A DNA stretch of 64,000 nt from Lepraria neglecta. Taxonomy: Eukaryota; Ascomycota; Lecanoromycetes; Lecanorales; Stereocaulaceae. Position numbers and translations under genes: made by a program. Numbering within the stretch: position 1 is the stretch's first letter; each line of letters starts with the position of its first letter. The DNA is taken from assembly GCA_033220425.1 (NCBI GenBank), contig CM065647.1:4836001-4900000 (forward strand), in the 5' to 3' direction. The notes below the pieces were generated by a model, which had not been told where the DNA came from, made no database searches, and was given only the letters and a program-made list of their open reading frames with translations. This document shows, one piece after another, positions 11,758-22,560 of this stretch.

Positions 11758-11963
11758 GATGGCGAAGTATGACTGTTTGTATGTTGAGTTTCGCGCTGGA
11801 CTTGGTGGAGAGTTGAGGCTTTTCGCTTAGAGATGGCCGTTGCGCTCAAAAATGATCTGCACAGGGGTGCGGAGCCCTGAATAATGCCCCGCAATCTTCA
11901 GAATTCTCTTCCAGCTCCCTTATCCCTACGGATTGAACAAATCCATTGAACAGCCTCACGACC
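11758..11963. promoter_or_regulatory. Compact bidirectional promoter region (eIF3l / amidase)
   Basis: The 206 nt between the divergent ATGs at 11757 (minus) and 11964 (plus) must hold both promoters and leaders. I see no canonical TATA box. The assignment is by position only. Confidence 0.5.
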
Positions 11964-13033
11964 ATGGCACCAACCTACAAAATAGCGCTCATACAGCTCT
12001 ACCCCGAGGTCCTCCAACCCTCCCCTCCCCTCCACCAACCGCAACCACCCTGACACCCCGCAGCCCCTCCAACCAGACCTCAATTTCTCTAAAGCCGCCG
12101 AATTCATAATATCGGCGGCCCGCGAAGGCGCCCAACTCGCCGTCCTCCCCGAATATCATCTCACAAACTGGGCGCCCGAGGACCCGAAATGGAAACCCAT
12201 ATGCGCGCAATGGGAGATGTATCTAAACAAATACCGGGATCTGGCGAGGGAGTATAAGATTTGTATAGTACCGGGAACGATCGTGCAGACGTACATGGAT
12301 GAGGAAATTGGGGAGGAGCAGTTGCATAATATTGCGTATTTCATTAGCAATGATGGGGAGGTTTTGGGGCGTTATCAGAAGAAGAATATATGGTATGCTA
12401 ACCCCTCGCCCCTCCAACCCTCCATGCATAGCTACTCCCATCCCTCCCCCTCTCTCACACAGAGTAGCCTGACTAAGCCCCCCTTCTCCCTTCCACAGGC
12501 ACCCGGAACGCCCCCACCTCACCTCCTCTTCCTCACACTCCCACATCACATTCTCCACCCCCCTCGGCCCCATCGGCCTCCTCATATGCTGGGACATCGC
12601 CTTCCCCGAAGCCTTCCGCGAGCTCATCGCCTCAGGCGCCAAACTAATCATCATTCCCACCTTCTGGACACTAGCAGATTGCTCCCCCTACGGCCTATCC
12701 CTCAACCCACACTCCGAAGCACTTTTCCTGCAAACAACGCTCACAGCGCGGGCTTTCGAGAATACGTGTGCAGTGGTATTTGTGAATGCGGGCGCCCCGC
12801 CGGGTGATGATAAGTCTACTTATTGTGGATTGAGTCAGGTGGCGATGCCGTTTGTGGGGGCGTTGGGGGATGAGACTAAGGAGAGTAGTAGGGAGGGAAT
12901 GAGTATTGTGGACGTTGATATGCAGGTTGTGGAGGAGGCGGAGGAGAATTATAAAGTTAGGGCTGATATTAGTAAGGAGGGATGGCATTATACGTATCGA
13001 CATCAGGAGAGGGGGGAGAGGGTTGGGGGATGA
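11964..13033 (+). CDS. Carbon-nitrogen hydrolase (nitrilase superfamily amidase)
   Basis: Exons 11964..12008, 12064..12392, 12499..13033, about 302 residues. Nitrilase-superfamily enzymes cleave non-peptide C-N bonds of amides or nitriles. The Glu-Lys-Cys triad is complete: Glu45 in LAVLPEYHL, Lys121 in RYQKKNIWHPE, Cys154 in GLLICWDIAFPEAFREL. Splicing at the second intron (GTATGC...CCACAG) rebuilds the WHPERPHL segment in phase. The first intron needs an unusual donor GTCCTC (12009) with acceptor CCCCGCAG and branch CTGAC; it restores YPEPLQPDLNFSKAAEFI, which is expected for the family, whereas reading through hits TGA. The substrate cannot be told from sequence. Confidence 0.88.
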
Positions 13034-13536
13034 TTGAAAGTGGGGATGGGTTTTGGATGTCTGAGCGTTGGCATGGGATGAGATCTGTAGTATCTTGGAT
13101 TTTAACATATAATGGGATCTGGAAGATGAGAGCGTAGTATTAAATTCCATTTCGAGCCTTGTTTGTTCATTGCTGTGTACTATCGATATCCCTCATAAAC
13201 CCTACGGCTAAAGTACTAAGCACACTGCGAGTTGGGGTATCTCTTCGAAAGCATGCGAGAAACGAATAAGAAGACAGCGTGAAGTATGTAAGTCCGGAAG
13301 TGGACGAGACCCTTATGCGTACGCCATTTTACACCTTTGTTCGATCCGTAGCCGTCATGTACACCGATTTCGCCCGCGGTAAGAACAGCCGGAGGCCGTT
13401 AACAAGGACGGCCCTTTCGTAAGAAATAGAAATGTTCGAAGTGTGTTGCTCCGGAGCCAGGAGCGAAGTTGTGCGCGAGGTCGAAAATGCCTCGATAAAT
13501 GGAAGAATTCGAATGCAATTTTTGGCAGCAGAAAGT
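13034..13536. other. Convergent intergenic region
   Basis: About 500 nt between the 3' ends of the amidase and Nrd1-like genes. It contains both 3' UTRs. No further gene or repeat is seen. Confidence 0.5.
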
Positions 13537-15206
13537 TTAAGCTGCAACCGTGCGAGGGTTCCACGGTGATCGATGGTCGATGTTGAGAGACGAGAGCTCC
13601 GACCTGATCTCTCCCTCCTCTGATCCTTCCTCAGTATCGTCCCCATCCATATTGAGCATCTGGAAGCGGTTCATCATAGAATTTGCCTTCTTCGCCGGCG
13701 GTGGTGCCAGGTACTCCTTTTTCGGTACGTGTTGGATCTTCGGTAGAGGCTGGGCGCACTCATCAGGATACCACTCAATCTTCATGCCTTTGTATTCTTT
13801 ACGAGACATCATGCAGGTCCTGGCAAAGAGAGAGTTGTGGATCGAATTGAGTGAAAAGTGGGCGTCACCATTGCGAAAGAACATTTCGATGATGATCAGA
13901 TTGTGGATGTGGTCGAGGTCGTCGTGCAGACGCTCTTCCGTGATGTTTGGATGGATGTTGCGGATGATGAGGTTTCGAGTCGCTCCTATGCCGATCTTGT
14001 TGGCGACGTGGCCTGGTAGGACGAATTGGCGGTCGTTCCATGAGAATTCCATCTGTGGCCATATGTTAGCTGATATCTCGTCTTGGTGGACGGGATGGGA
14101 TAACATACTCGCTTGCCATGTACATAGATATCATTGCGCTTCACATAATTCATGAATTCCTGAGCTGCAGAGCCCTCCACAAAAGAGATACTGGCACTAC
14201 GCTCATTGGAGCGCAGATATATGTCCAGAACAAGGCCACCGCGTACGAAGTCAACAATATCCTTGTGCGTCGTACGATCCGAGAGATTCTTCGCAATGAT
14301 GGTCCGCTGTTCTTCCCTAGCGTATCGCTTCCTCTCCATGCGTGGTACCGTGAGGCCTTGGTCATCCTTATCCAGATCAGGATCCCATGAGACATCATCC
14401 TCTTGTGCTGAGCTATTGTGGCGGCTGTACGACGGCGCCTTCCCTTGGTTGTAGCCACGATGGTAATGCCCATTCCCACCATGTCCACCATTCTTCGGAG
14501 GCCAATTGGAACTCTGGTCTGCCCATGTATCTCCAGATGGCCGTGACGTTGTGACTTGAGTCTTTGGGGGGCGATTGAAGAGGTTTACACCTCCGTCTCC
14601 TGGTTGGTCTTCGTCGACGAAGCTGTCCATGGTGGCTAGTGGGACTGATCCACCACGAATGAGCACCTGCAACGTTTAGTCCGTGCACATGTGTGCATTT
14701 CCTTACGATTGTAGCTGTACCTCTAGAGTGTCTCGTTCGATACCTCCATTGAATAGTGCTCGGGTAAGGCTTGCTAGTTGAAGTCAGCGAGAGCTCCTGG
14801 AGTTTGCCCATTGGGGGCTCTGAAGTGGTGTGGATGAATTGCTGTGGATAGGTTGTCACACATACCATATTCTTGTGCCATACGAAGCTGTGAGGACGGC
14901 CTTATTAGCAATTGTCTGAGCTTCAAGAGATTCATACCTCACCAGATTGTCATGGTCAACTTTGGGTATGCTGACAATGGGGATATCCACAGGAGTTGTC
15001 AGATCTCTGCCCGATGTATGCTACAAAATCCATAAGCCCTCGCTCTTGTACTCCAGCCATCGTCGTAGGTGTGACCGACAAACTCAGCTCTATCGAATTG
15101 TTAGCTGGTAAGCCCACTGTGAGATAAGAGGGGAGCTTCTTGGGTGAACATACCGCCGAAGTAGCGTCTCGAAATATGCCTTGTCTATAGTGACGGTAGC
15201 TGCCAT
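13537..15206 (-). CDS. Nrd1-like (negative regulator of differentiation) RRM protein
   Basis: Start MAATVTIDKAYFETLLRR at 15206. Exons that I can join in phase: 15206..15154, then 15006..14943 (a small extra exon from 15089 with AEF may exist instead), 14887..14866, 14773..14721, 14666..14109, 14052..13537. Together they read ...SIPKVDHDNL-LRMAQEYASLTRALFNGG..., the typical N-terminus, then Gly/Ser-rich sequence and two RNA-recognition motifs: one around RTIIAKNLSDRTTHKDIVDF and one around RNLIIRNIHPNITEERLHDD, ending YKGMKIEWYPDEC and an acidic tail. About 420 residues. These fungal RRM proteins bind mRNA and act in differentiation; the target is not visible. The uncertain point is the second exon: phase fits the long 147-nt intron 15153..15007, but AEF right after RR also resembles the family. 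Confidence 0.82.
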
Positions 15207-15545
15207 GATGCCTCCGATTGTCGAAGCTAGTCGACAAGCATGTAGTGGTGGAGGTTTAAAATGACCGGTGGAGGAAGTTTGCCGGTTTTGGCGCGTGCAA
15301 GTCTTGGCAGGGATCCGGAGTTTAGCATTCTGGACCGGTCTTTCCCCATGCACCCTTTTCAAATTACCTATTAATACATATCCCAATGCCAATAGATCCT
15401 TGTCCTGTGTAGAGGGAACCAACAATGGCATCGTTCTAATTGCAGTATAACATCATGTATATCAAAGCTATGAAATACTAGACCCTGATCTAAACGCTAA
15501 ATTCAGTATGCTTCTAAAACAGATCTCGAAGGATGAGCTCAGCGC

Positions 15546-16376
15546 CTAAACATTGGCCATTTCTCTGCTCTCAGGACTTTTATCAGAGTATGCTATGCTT
15601 TTCCTATAACCATAAGCTTTCTCCCCAGTCTCGCTCTTGTCATTTCCATCTTTGATGGTGCTCCAGATCACAACGGCAAGCCAAATGATCCAAATCACAC
15701 CAGCAATGACTCCGTATGCGATCTCGCCCTTCACAGTATTGCCGCTGAGCTCAAGACCCAAGCCGGCATTGATGATGCCGACTGTGACGAAGATTCGTCC
15801 CCACCAAACGTGTAGCGGAGCCCAAAATGTTCGTTTCTTGTCCTTTTTGTAGATGAGGTGGTGGATGTAGCCTGTGATGGGCTGGAACGCGAGGCTGCCG
15901 ATGACGATAATGCCGATAATGGGATGGCCGTTGCTAGCTGTGAGCTGAGAGAAGAAGGAACGTCAGCTTTCTTGCTCCGCTTAACATAACGGCAGGAGAG
16001 TGGGGCTTTCTCACCAGTGAGTCAGGGTAAATGGCGATGTATACACCCAGAGCGAGCCCGGTTAGGGCTAGTAGCCATGCGAAGACTTGAATCCCAGCAT
16101 GTATCCAGATCAATCCTCGGACGGTAGAAGTGCGAATAATGATTGCGCCCACAGGGAACAAGAAGGCGAAGGCGAAACCCATGATGGTACCATGGGCGAT
16201 GACTGCGTTTTTTCTGATTGGATTGACCTGCTCCGTCGTGCCTCCTCCTCCTCCTCCTCCTCCTTCCTGGGCACTCGCTAAGGCCGCTATGGTAGCTGTT
16301 AGCATTGAATTGGAGAGGTGGCTTTGGTTGGGGGCTTACCGAGCCAGAGGCCCACAAGCAATGCTATGGCCTTCAT
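15546..16376 (-). CDS. Cytochrome b561-type integral membrane protein
   Basis: Exons 16376..16340, 16286..16015, 15944..15546; introns GTAAGC...ATAG and GTGAGA...CTCAG, about 235 residues. A signal peptide (MKAIALLVGLWLAALASAQ) is followed by a poly-Gly tract and four to five hydrophobic segments. His residues sit where b561 proteins bind two haems: VIAHGTIMGFAFAFLFPVG, WIHAGIQVFAW, NGHPIIGI and PLHVWWGRIF. This family moves electrons across membranes from ascorbate or similar donors. No DOMON domain is present. The cytosolic tail is Lys/Ser-rich. The acceptor (for example ferric iron) is not deducible. Confidence 0.85.
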
Positions 16377-17429
16377 TATCGATGATATGAGGTGGTCGAC
16401 ACTATTCGCAAGGAATAATCGAGTCTGAGGTAAGGAGCTCACAGGGCCCACAGAAATCTAGTATGTGGTAAAACTGCAATGTTAAATGCTTGAGGACAAC
16501 GAGGATGGAATACTACAAGCTATGATTCGCAGTCGACAACGCAAGTAACCAGAGGAGAAAAGGGCGTGTAGGCCTGCCGCACATATGATATGTTAAAGGA
16601 AAGGTGCGAATACGGTGGAATTATATGACAGCATGATATATTCATTACGTTGGCTACCAGACCTGCGACCGAGGTTGGCATGAGGTATGGAATGCATAAA
16701 TGTCAATTGGACCGTTGAAAGTGGCTGCAACTAGTGAAACGCGTGACCCAGATTAGGCTACTCGAGCGGTGGTGCGCACTGATGTAGTTGATGGCTGAGA
16801 TAGATCCGCGCCAACTGTTGATGTCATCCAAATTGACATGGTGTCTCCAAATTCGGATGCGATTTTTCCCCACCTCCAACTTCCCTCTCGAGCCATAAGA
16901 CCGGTCATTGGAATACGGAGCAAAAAGCTGTGAATTCTAGAGACTTCTGGACTAAATTCCTTCTCTGTTAAATCATAAGCAAGACGTTAAAACCTAACAC
17001 CCACCCACACTCCATTGCACTTTGTGCATCTTGTCGCACTTTGGTGACATCTGTCTTAGATCTCACGCTAGCCAGTACTAAGAGATCCTTACTTTAAACG
17101 GTATCTCAGATCGGCCAATGAGATGAAAGCATTGCAGAAAACAGCTGCGCAAAAACATCGGATTTCAAATATTGATCAATTTAATGGTTGCTTGCCTTTG
17201 AGGCCCGAAATTCCGCTGACCGAACTCACGTCATGTTGTGCGCCTTCCTATTTAGAGTTGACTTTCGGTCCCCGCGGCCGAGTGCGCGACTTATGCAAAG
17301 ATCATTTATGCGGTGGCGTTTGTGCCAATAGTATGAGCTTGGCAATGCTGCACTCTCCATGAGCTGGCATATTCTGCGCGAACCGGTTGAAAGGTAGGAA
17401 ACACTGTTCTGGAAGCTGAGCGGTGCGAA
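16377..17429. other. Intergenic region between the b561 gene and TYR1
   Basis: About 1.05 kb with no recognised gene. The 79-aa plus-strand ORF at 17123..17362 has no domain and no splice partners. The part next to 16376 should be the b561 promoter, the part next to 17430 the TYR1 3' UTR. Confidence 0.45.
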
Positions 17430-19302
17430 TCATGTCTTCGCCAGAATGACCCTGATCATCTCGTTGCCAAGTCGTGTTGCTTCAGGGAAGCGAGGTTCAA
17501 AGTACTTCTGTATATTCTCGAAGCGATCTTTGTACGATGCGAAGTCACCAAATGAGACGCACTCTGACCATGCCTGAATTGAACACCATTAGCGAACTTA
17601 TGGCGTATGGCTTATCAACAGTAACGTAAGGTTTCAACATACTCGAGCAGCAAATGTAAATTCTAGATCATCTGAACGAAATGTGTTGTCCTCGATGGCT
17701 GTGTCGATGATTTCATCAAGAAGCTGGGGCTTGCGGAACAAGTACTCCGTGACACCGAGCCAAAGTCGGAAAGGCTAACGCGAAAACGTCAGCTGTCATG
17801 CTCTGCAGGTTCTGATGGGAAAGCTTGCCGGTGTAGAACAGATCATGTGATCATATGGTACAATGCCAAGCTTCCACCAACAGTCAACCATAGCCAGAAG
17901 ACTTAAATGGTTATTCCGTGTCCTTTTCTTCGGCACGTTGCCTAGGGAGTATCGATCCAGTACATCGTCCCTCAAAAGTAGCTCCCTCTCTTCTCCTGCA
18001 GTGCCGAACACGGCCTCTCCAGCTGTCCTGATCCGTTTCTCGAGCTCCTCTCGATGGCCACCAAGCATCAGCTTGAAGAGCTCCGTGACTGATTCGGCGT
18101 ATTGCCGGATCTGCTTCTTTGCCCACTGGTTGAGAATCGCAAGACCCGCGTAAACGTGCCACTTGTTGGAGTAAATGCGTAACATGATGTTGCACTTGAC
18201 ATTCTCAATACCACCAACATAGCGATTCATCTCCCAGGGGAATTGGTTGTTCGCGTGCCAAGCGGTGCCCATGCTTAGGAAAGCAGCATGTGTGACAGCT
18301 TGCGTGTCTGCTGTGATCCTGTCATGCTCTCGGGCTGTGAGATAGACATGTTTGGAGCCGAAACTTGAGAGGATCTTCTCAACCAGGGCAAAGCTTTCAT
18401 CCGAGGCATGCTCCCGAATCAGGACAAGAGGTTGGCCTTTGGGGTCGATTTTGGGCCCATGTAGGGAATGGCAAGACACGATCTGGACGTCTTCTGGAAG
18501 ATGCTTTCTGAAAGCGTCAATCTCGATCTCTTTGCAGGAGGTCTGTCCGCCGACAATGGCGCCTTGCTTCGTTGCTGCATTGTGTCAGTGCAATGACTCG
18601 AGAAACCTACATGCGGATATCCGAGGCGTACAAGGCCCATACAAGCTCACGATGCGAGCAATAGCCTCAGCCTCCACGCTGTACAGGATGACATCGCTCG
18701 ATCTGGAAACAAGACGGCCGTCTGCATATAGGTGGATTTTGCTCTACGGTCTTCTTAGCTATAGCACCACATTTCTTGGCTCAGAACAGCACTTACATTG
18801 CCAGCGAACTCCTGTGTCAATGCTTCGTATTTTTCGGGCTTGTCGCAGGCGTTGACTCTGCCCAGACAAGGGTGTCAGCTTCTGCTCTAACGGCTAGCAA
18901 AGCTGCGGAAGAGCGCGGATGTGCGATCTATAGATGAGGCTTATTAGTACCGTGTTGGCCATCTTCATCGCATTAAACAGCGGCTTTAAGAATGTATGCT
19001 TCAGACAAAAATAAAATTAGGTAGCTGAGATGTTACATCAGTGACAACCTGCCAGCTCGCCGGAACACCAGAATGGTGCCATAGCTCACTAGCAAGCCAT
19101 ACTCGAGCCAAATGCACTCAAGTCATCATTGCAAAATGTGGCAAGAATAGTAGACAGCACTTACCAGATAAGAATCTCGCCCAAGCATCCGAATAAGTAG
19201 GAATTTTTACCTCCAACCCGCAGCGCTGATCCGCCTAGCATACATCTTCCCCATGTCACCCATCCCAATGATACCCACCGCTATCTTATCCATATCGACC
19301 AT
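17430..19302 (-). CDS. TYR1: Prephenate dehydrogenase (NADP+), tyrosine biosynthesis
   Basis: Converts prephenate to 4-hydroxyphenylpyruvate in the cytosol. Exons 19302..19211, 18857..18797, 18743..18632, 18574..17829, 17774..17643, 17573..17430 give 428 residues with all phases matching. The N-terminal Rossmann motif is VGIIGMGDMGKMYARR; exon 2 gives RVNACDKPEKY; exons 3-4 join into YGPSTKQGAIVGGQTSCK; then VSCHSLHGPKIDPKGQPLV. Exon 4 ends HMICSTP and exon 5 starts PFRLWLGVTEYLF. The intron between them (17828..17775) begins GCAAGC, so it is a GC-AG intron. The first intron is 353 nt, long for this region. A second in-frame ATG (MDKIAVG, 19293) is an alternative start. The gene is divergent from RPS14. 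Confidence 0.92.
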
Positions 19303-19694
19303 GCTGTAATTGAAAGGTAGATCCCAACCACTCTAGATGCCTTGGGGGGAAGTCGAACACGGATAAATTCAAGGAGAGAATGAAACCCAAGGCGTATGAG
19401 CACAAACCCCGCAAAAGCGCTCCATAATCTAGCTTTGTGTTGGCAGTAGAGCCTCAAGCCGAGCATGAAATACATGACATGATTTGGAATCAGCTCACTG
19501 ATGTGACTAACGCACACGATCCCTCTGACAGATAAAATTACTTTCCCCACAAGCCTGACCCTCGCTTAGCGGCAAACGGCGGCACAGAGCGCTAGCATTT
19601 TCGCCGAGATTGAACGATCAACGCCCAACAATTCTTAATACTACAAACCCACCTTCTACCACATCTACAAGAAGACAATCCAAGCTTCTCCATC
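19303..19694. promoter_or_regulatory. Bidirectional promoter region TYR1 / RPS14
   Basis: 392 nt between divergent starts. Just before the RPS14 ATG the sequence is pyrimidine-rich (CCACCTTCTACCACATCTAC), as is common for ribosomal protein gene leaders. No TATA box or named site is claimed. Confidence 0.45.
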
Positions 19695-20335
<641 letters not shown>

Positions 20336-20472
20336 GCGAGTAACCCTGTTGGTATACGTGGTCTATTTAGTGGCGGAATAGTCGAGATAAACGAGAAGAA
20401 CGGCTCTAGCCTGGTCTTCGTGCAATTCAGCTTGCACTTCCAAAATCAAACCATTGCAAAATGTTCTCGACG

Positions 20473-21663
20473 TCATGGATCATCTAAGTCTACCACAACA
20501 GGAGCATACTCCCCCCTCTCATCCTCCCCCTCCATCTCCTCCATCTCAACCTCCACCCTCTCCCCATCCTCCAACTCCAACAATCCCCTCCTAACAAACT
20601 CATCCCCCAATTCCCACCCATACCCCCCCTTCAAAAACGCCTCCAAAGCCTCCATCTCCTCCTTAACATCCTCCCCCTCCCTCTCTCCAAATACCTGCCC
20701 CAATGTCCTCTTAAACCGCTTCAGCAGCCCCTTCAATAACCCACCACCCTCATCACTTAAATCAAACAGCCCTCCCTCCACATCCTCACACCTCTCCATC
20801 TGCCTCCTCAAAACCCCAAGAAACGTAGCAAACCACCCCTCCCTCTCCCTGACGGCGCGTTTACACGTCAGCACCAATCCCACGATGCGCTTCCACTCTT
20901 CCAAACACGAGTAACTCGCAACCGTAAGCACCATCAGGAACGTTGCTTCCATCTGCCCTAGCACTACATCGCCCCAGCCCTCTCCCTCCTCCCGCCATCT
21001 CTCCACCACAACCCCAAGCGCCCAACTCCGATCCGTCGCCGCCTCCGTCCTCTCCCTCCCCACAGCCCCCTCCCTCCACGTCCGCTTCAAATCTATACCC
21101 AGCACCCCTAGTTCCCTCTCTTCTTCCCCCACTTCAGCAGCCGTCAAGCCGGGTATCTCATCTCGATCCTCCTCTGCACAGCTACCGGACGTGATCTTCC
21201 ACTCCTCATTTTGCGATAAATGGCTGAGCAATCTCGGCGTAATATGTTCCGTCAGCTTTGCCCAATCCCCTCGTTCTTCTTCTACCTCCGCTTCCTCGCT
21301 AGCGGACTGCCGATACGGCGTCAGTCCTCGTTCCCACAGCGCTGCCAGCTGAGAACGACAGCTCTCGGGATTCTCGACGACGGGGTGTAGAGAGCCGGTT
21401 GAAGGGTCCCATTTGCGGACTATTAACGGAGGTGGGCTTGTTGAGGTTGGTAGGGTGGTGGGGATGTCAAACCAGAAACCGTCGCGGATGGAGAGGGAGG
21501 TTGTTTCTGAGGTGAAGATGAAGTGGTAGCCTGGTGGTATGGCTTTGATGCCGTAGAATTGGGGGGTGGTGGTGAAGGAGAGAAGGTCGATGGAGCAGAG
21601 GATTGGGGAGGGGAGGGAGAGAAGGAGGGCGGTTGGTGTTGAGGTTGGTTGAAATGTAGCCAT
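20473..21663 (-). CDS. AAR2: AAR2-type U5 snRNP assembly/splicing factor
   Basis: Single exon, 396 residues. Aar2 binds Prp8 during U5 snRNP maturation. The N-terminal domain carries the family signature FYGIKAIPPGYHFIFTS followed by SLSIRDGFWF and VRKWDPSTG. The C-terminal helical half (about 230-370) includes GQMEATFLMVLTVASYSCLEEW and GVLRRQMERCEDVEGGLFDL, matching the Aar2 C-terminal domain. The protein ends in a Glu/Val/Asp-rich tail. Start ATG at 21663 gives a normal length. The opposite strand shows a long Pro/Ser ORF that is only a shadow. Confidence 0.88.
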   Translation of the reverse strand: MATFQPTSTPTALLLSLPSPILCSIDLLSFTTTPQFYGIKAIPPGYHFIFTSETTSLSIRDGFWFDIPTTLPTSTSPPPLIVRKWDPSTGSLHPVVENPESCRSQLAALWERGLTPYRQSASEEAEVEEERGDWAKLTEHITPRLLSHLSQNEEWKITSGSCAEEDRDEIPGLTAAEVGEEERELGVLGIDLKRTWREGAVGRERTEAATDRSWALGVVVERWREEGEGWGDVVLGQMEATFLMVLTVASYSCLEEWKRIVGLVLTCKRAVREREGWFATFLGVLRRQMERCEDVEGGLFDLSDEGGGLLKGLLKRFKRTLGQVFGEREGEDVKEEMEALEAFLKGGYGWELGDEFVRRGLLELEDGERVEVEMEEMEGEDERGEYAPVVVDLDDP

Positions 21664-22209
21664 TATGCGGTGTTTTCACTTCAACGGCCGAGTAATCAAA
21701 GCTGTGGTCGAGAAGGTAGGAATGTTTATAAGGTCTTTGGACAGTGTTATTTCGGTTGGCTGCAGAGCAGGTGAGATGGAGGGCGCCATTGTGGTGAGCG
21801 GGCTTCTGCTGAAGAGCATCGCTGTTCAATGACGATTGCAGGACGTCAAATCCAAGCAGGGCAAGCGAGTTGCATGATTGTTAGGCAATGGCTAAGCAGC
21901 AACCTGGGCAATTTACTACTGCATGCTTTTACCAGCGCAGAAGTTAGTGGATAGTCAAAAAGGACGAAGGATCTTCGCATCGATCTCACCTCTGCTGTCG
22001 ACGTTTTGGCAGAGTTGCCTATGTACACGAATCTAGTCCAACGTAATTTCGACAATATGCATTTCTCTTTCCTTGACATATTCAAGATGCTGTTCAAGTG
22101 ATGTTCATAGATCCCATTGTCCACCAAGACAATCTCCTGTTGTCTATATATGTAAGGCTTCGCTATAAACATTGACAAATACGTTACACCATTGGGTATC
22201 ATACACATC
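21664..22209. other. Intergenic region upstream of AAR2
   Basis: About 550 nt. The minus ORF 21846..22211 has no domain. The region presumably holds the AAR2 promoter. Nothing else is supported. Confidence 0.4.
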
Positions 22210-22214
22210 ATGCA

Positions 22215-22512
22215 TCATGCGTCACTGAAATAATAGACCCAAAAACCAGCCATCAAAAATGCGGCAAAAAACGCCGTCCATTTAACAGATTCATACGCAC
22301 TAGGCAGCGCCCTCAGCCCAATGAACCCTCAAGAATAACATAAGACCTCGCAACCAGTAAATCGCTCCACAAAGGGTGACAGGAACAAGAGCTCTCAACG
22401 GAACATCCATTTCCGGATCCCCTGACTGCGTCCTATTCCTCATCTTAGCCGCAACACGCTTGAGAAGGCGTCTAGTATATCCAATGTTCTCCTCAATGTC
22501 CAGGTCCTTCTC
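22215..22512 (-). pseudogene. Decayed C-terminal copy of the adjacent multi-pass membrane protein
   Basis: Translated on the minus strand, this segment gives DVPLRALVPVTLCGAIYWL, then after a one-base shift ARSYVILEGSL, then after another shift LRALPSAYESVKWTAFF. These align in order with the end of the intact neighbour (YIPLPALIPVLLCSTVYIL, SRAYVILESF, LRALPPSAYESVNWTAFL). It extends about 15 residues further downstream than the neighbour. No intact frame remains, and nothing homologous to the first three quarters of the protein is left. It is a tandem paralogue remnant. Confidence 0.8.
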
Positions 22513-22560
22513 TTAATGCATTATAACTCGCTAGTAGGTTTACATATTCGGGGATTTTTG

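Noticed and set aside
12223-13150. Minus ORFs opposite the amidase gene
   Set aside because: The plus strand has a full catalytic triad with consistent splicing; the minus frames have no domain.
18858-19210. Possible C/D snoRNA in the 353-nt first intron of TYR1
   Set aside because: ATGATGA and CTGA words occur, but without a closing stem or any rRNA complementarity I could recognise.
20420-21194. Plus-strand Pro/Ser-rich ORFs opposite AAR2
   Set aside because: AAR2 on the minus strand has clear family motifs; Glu/Arg-rich coding sequence gives Ser/Pro/Leu shadows on the other strand.
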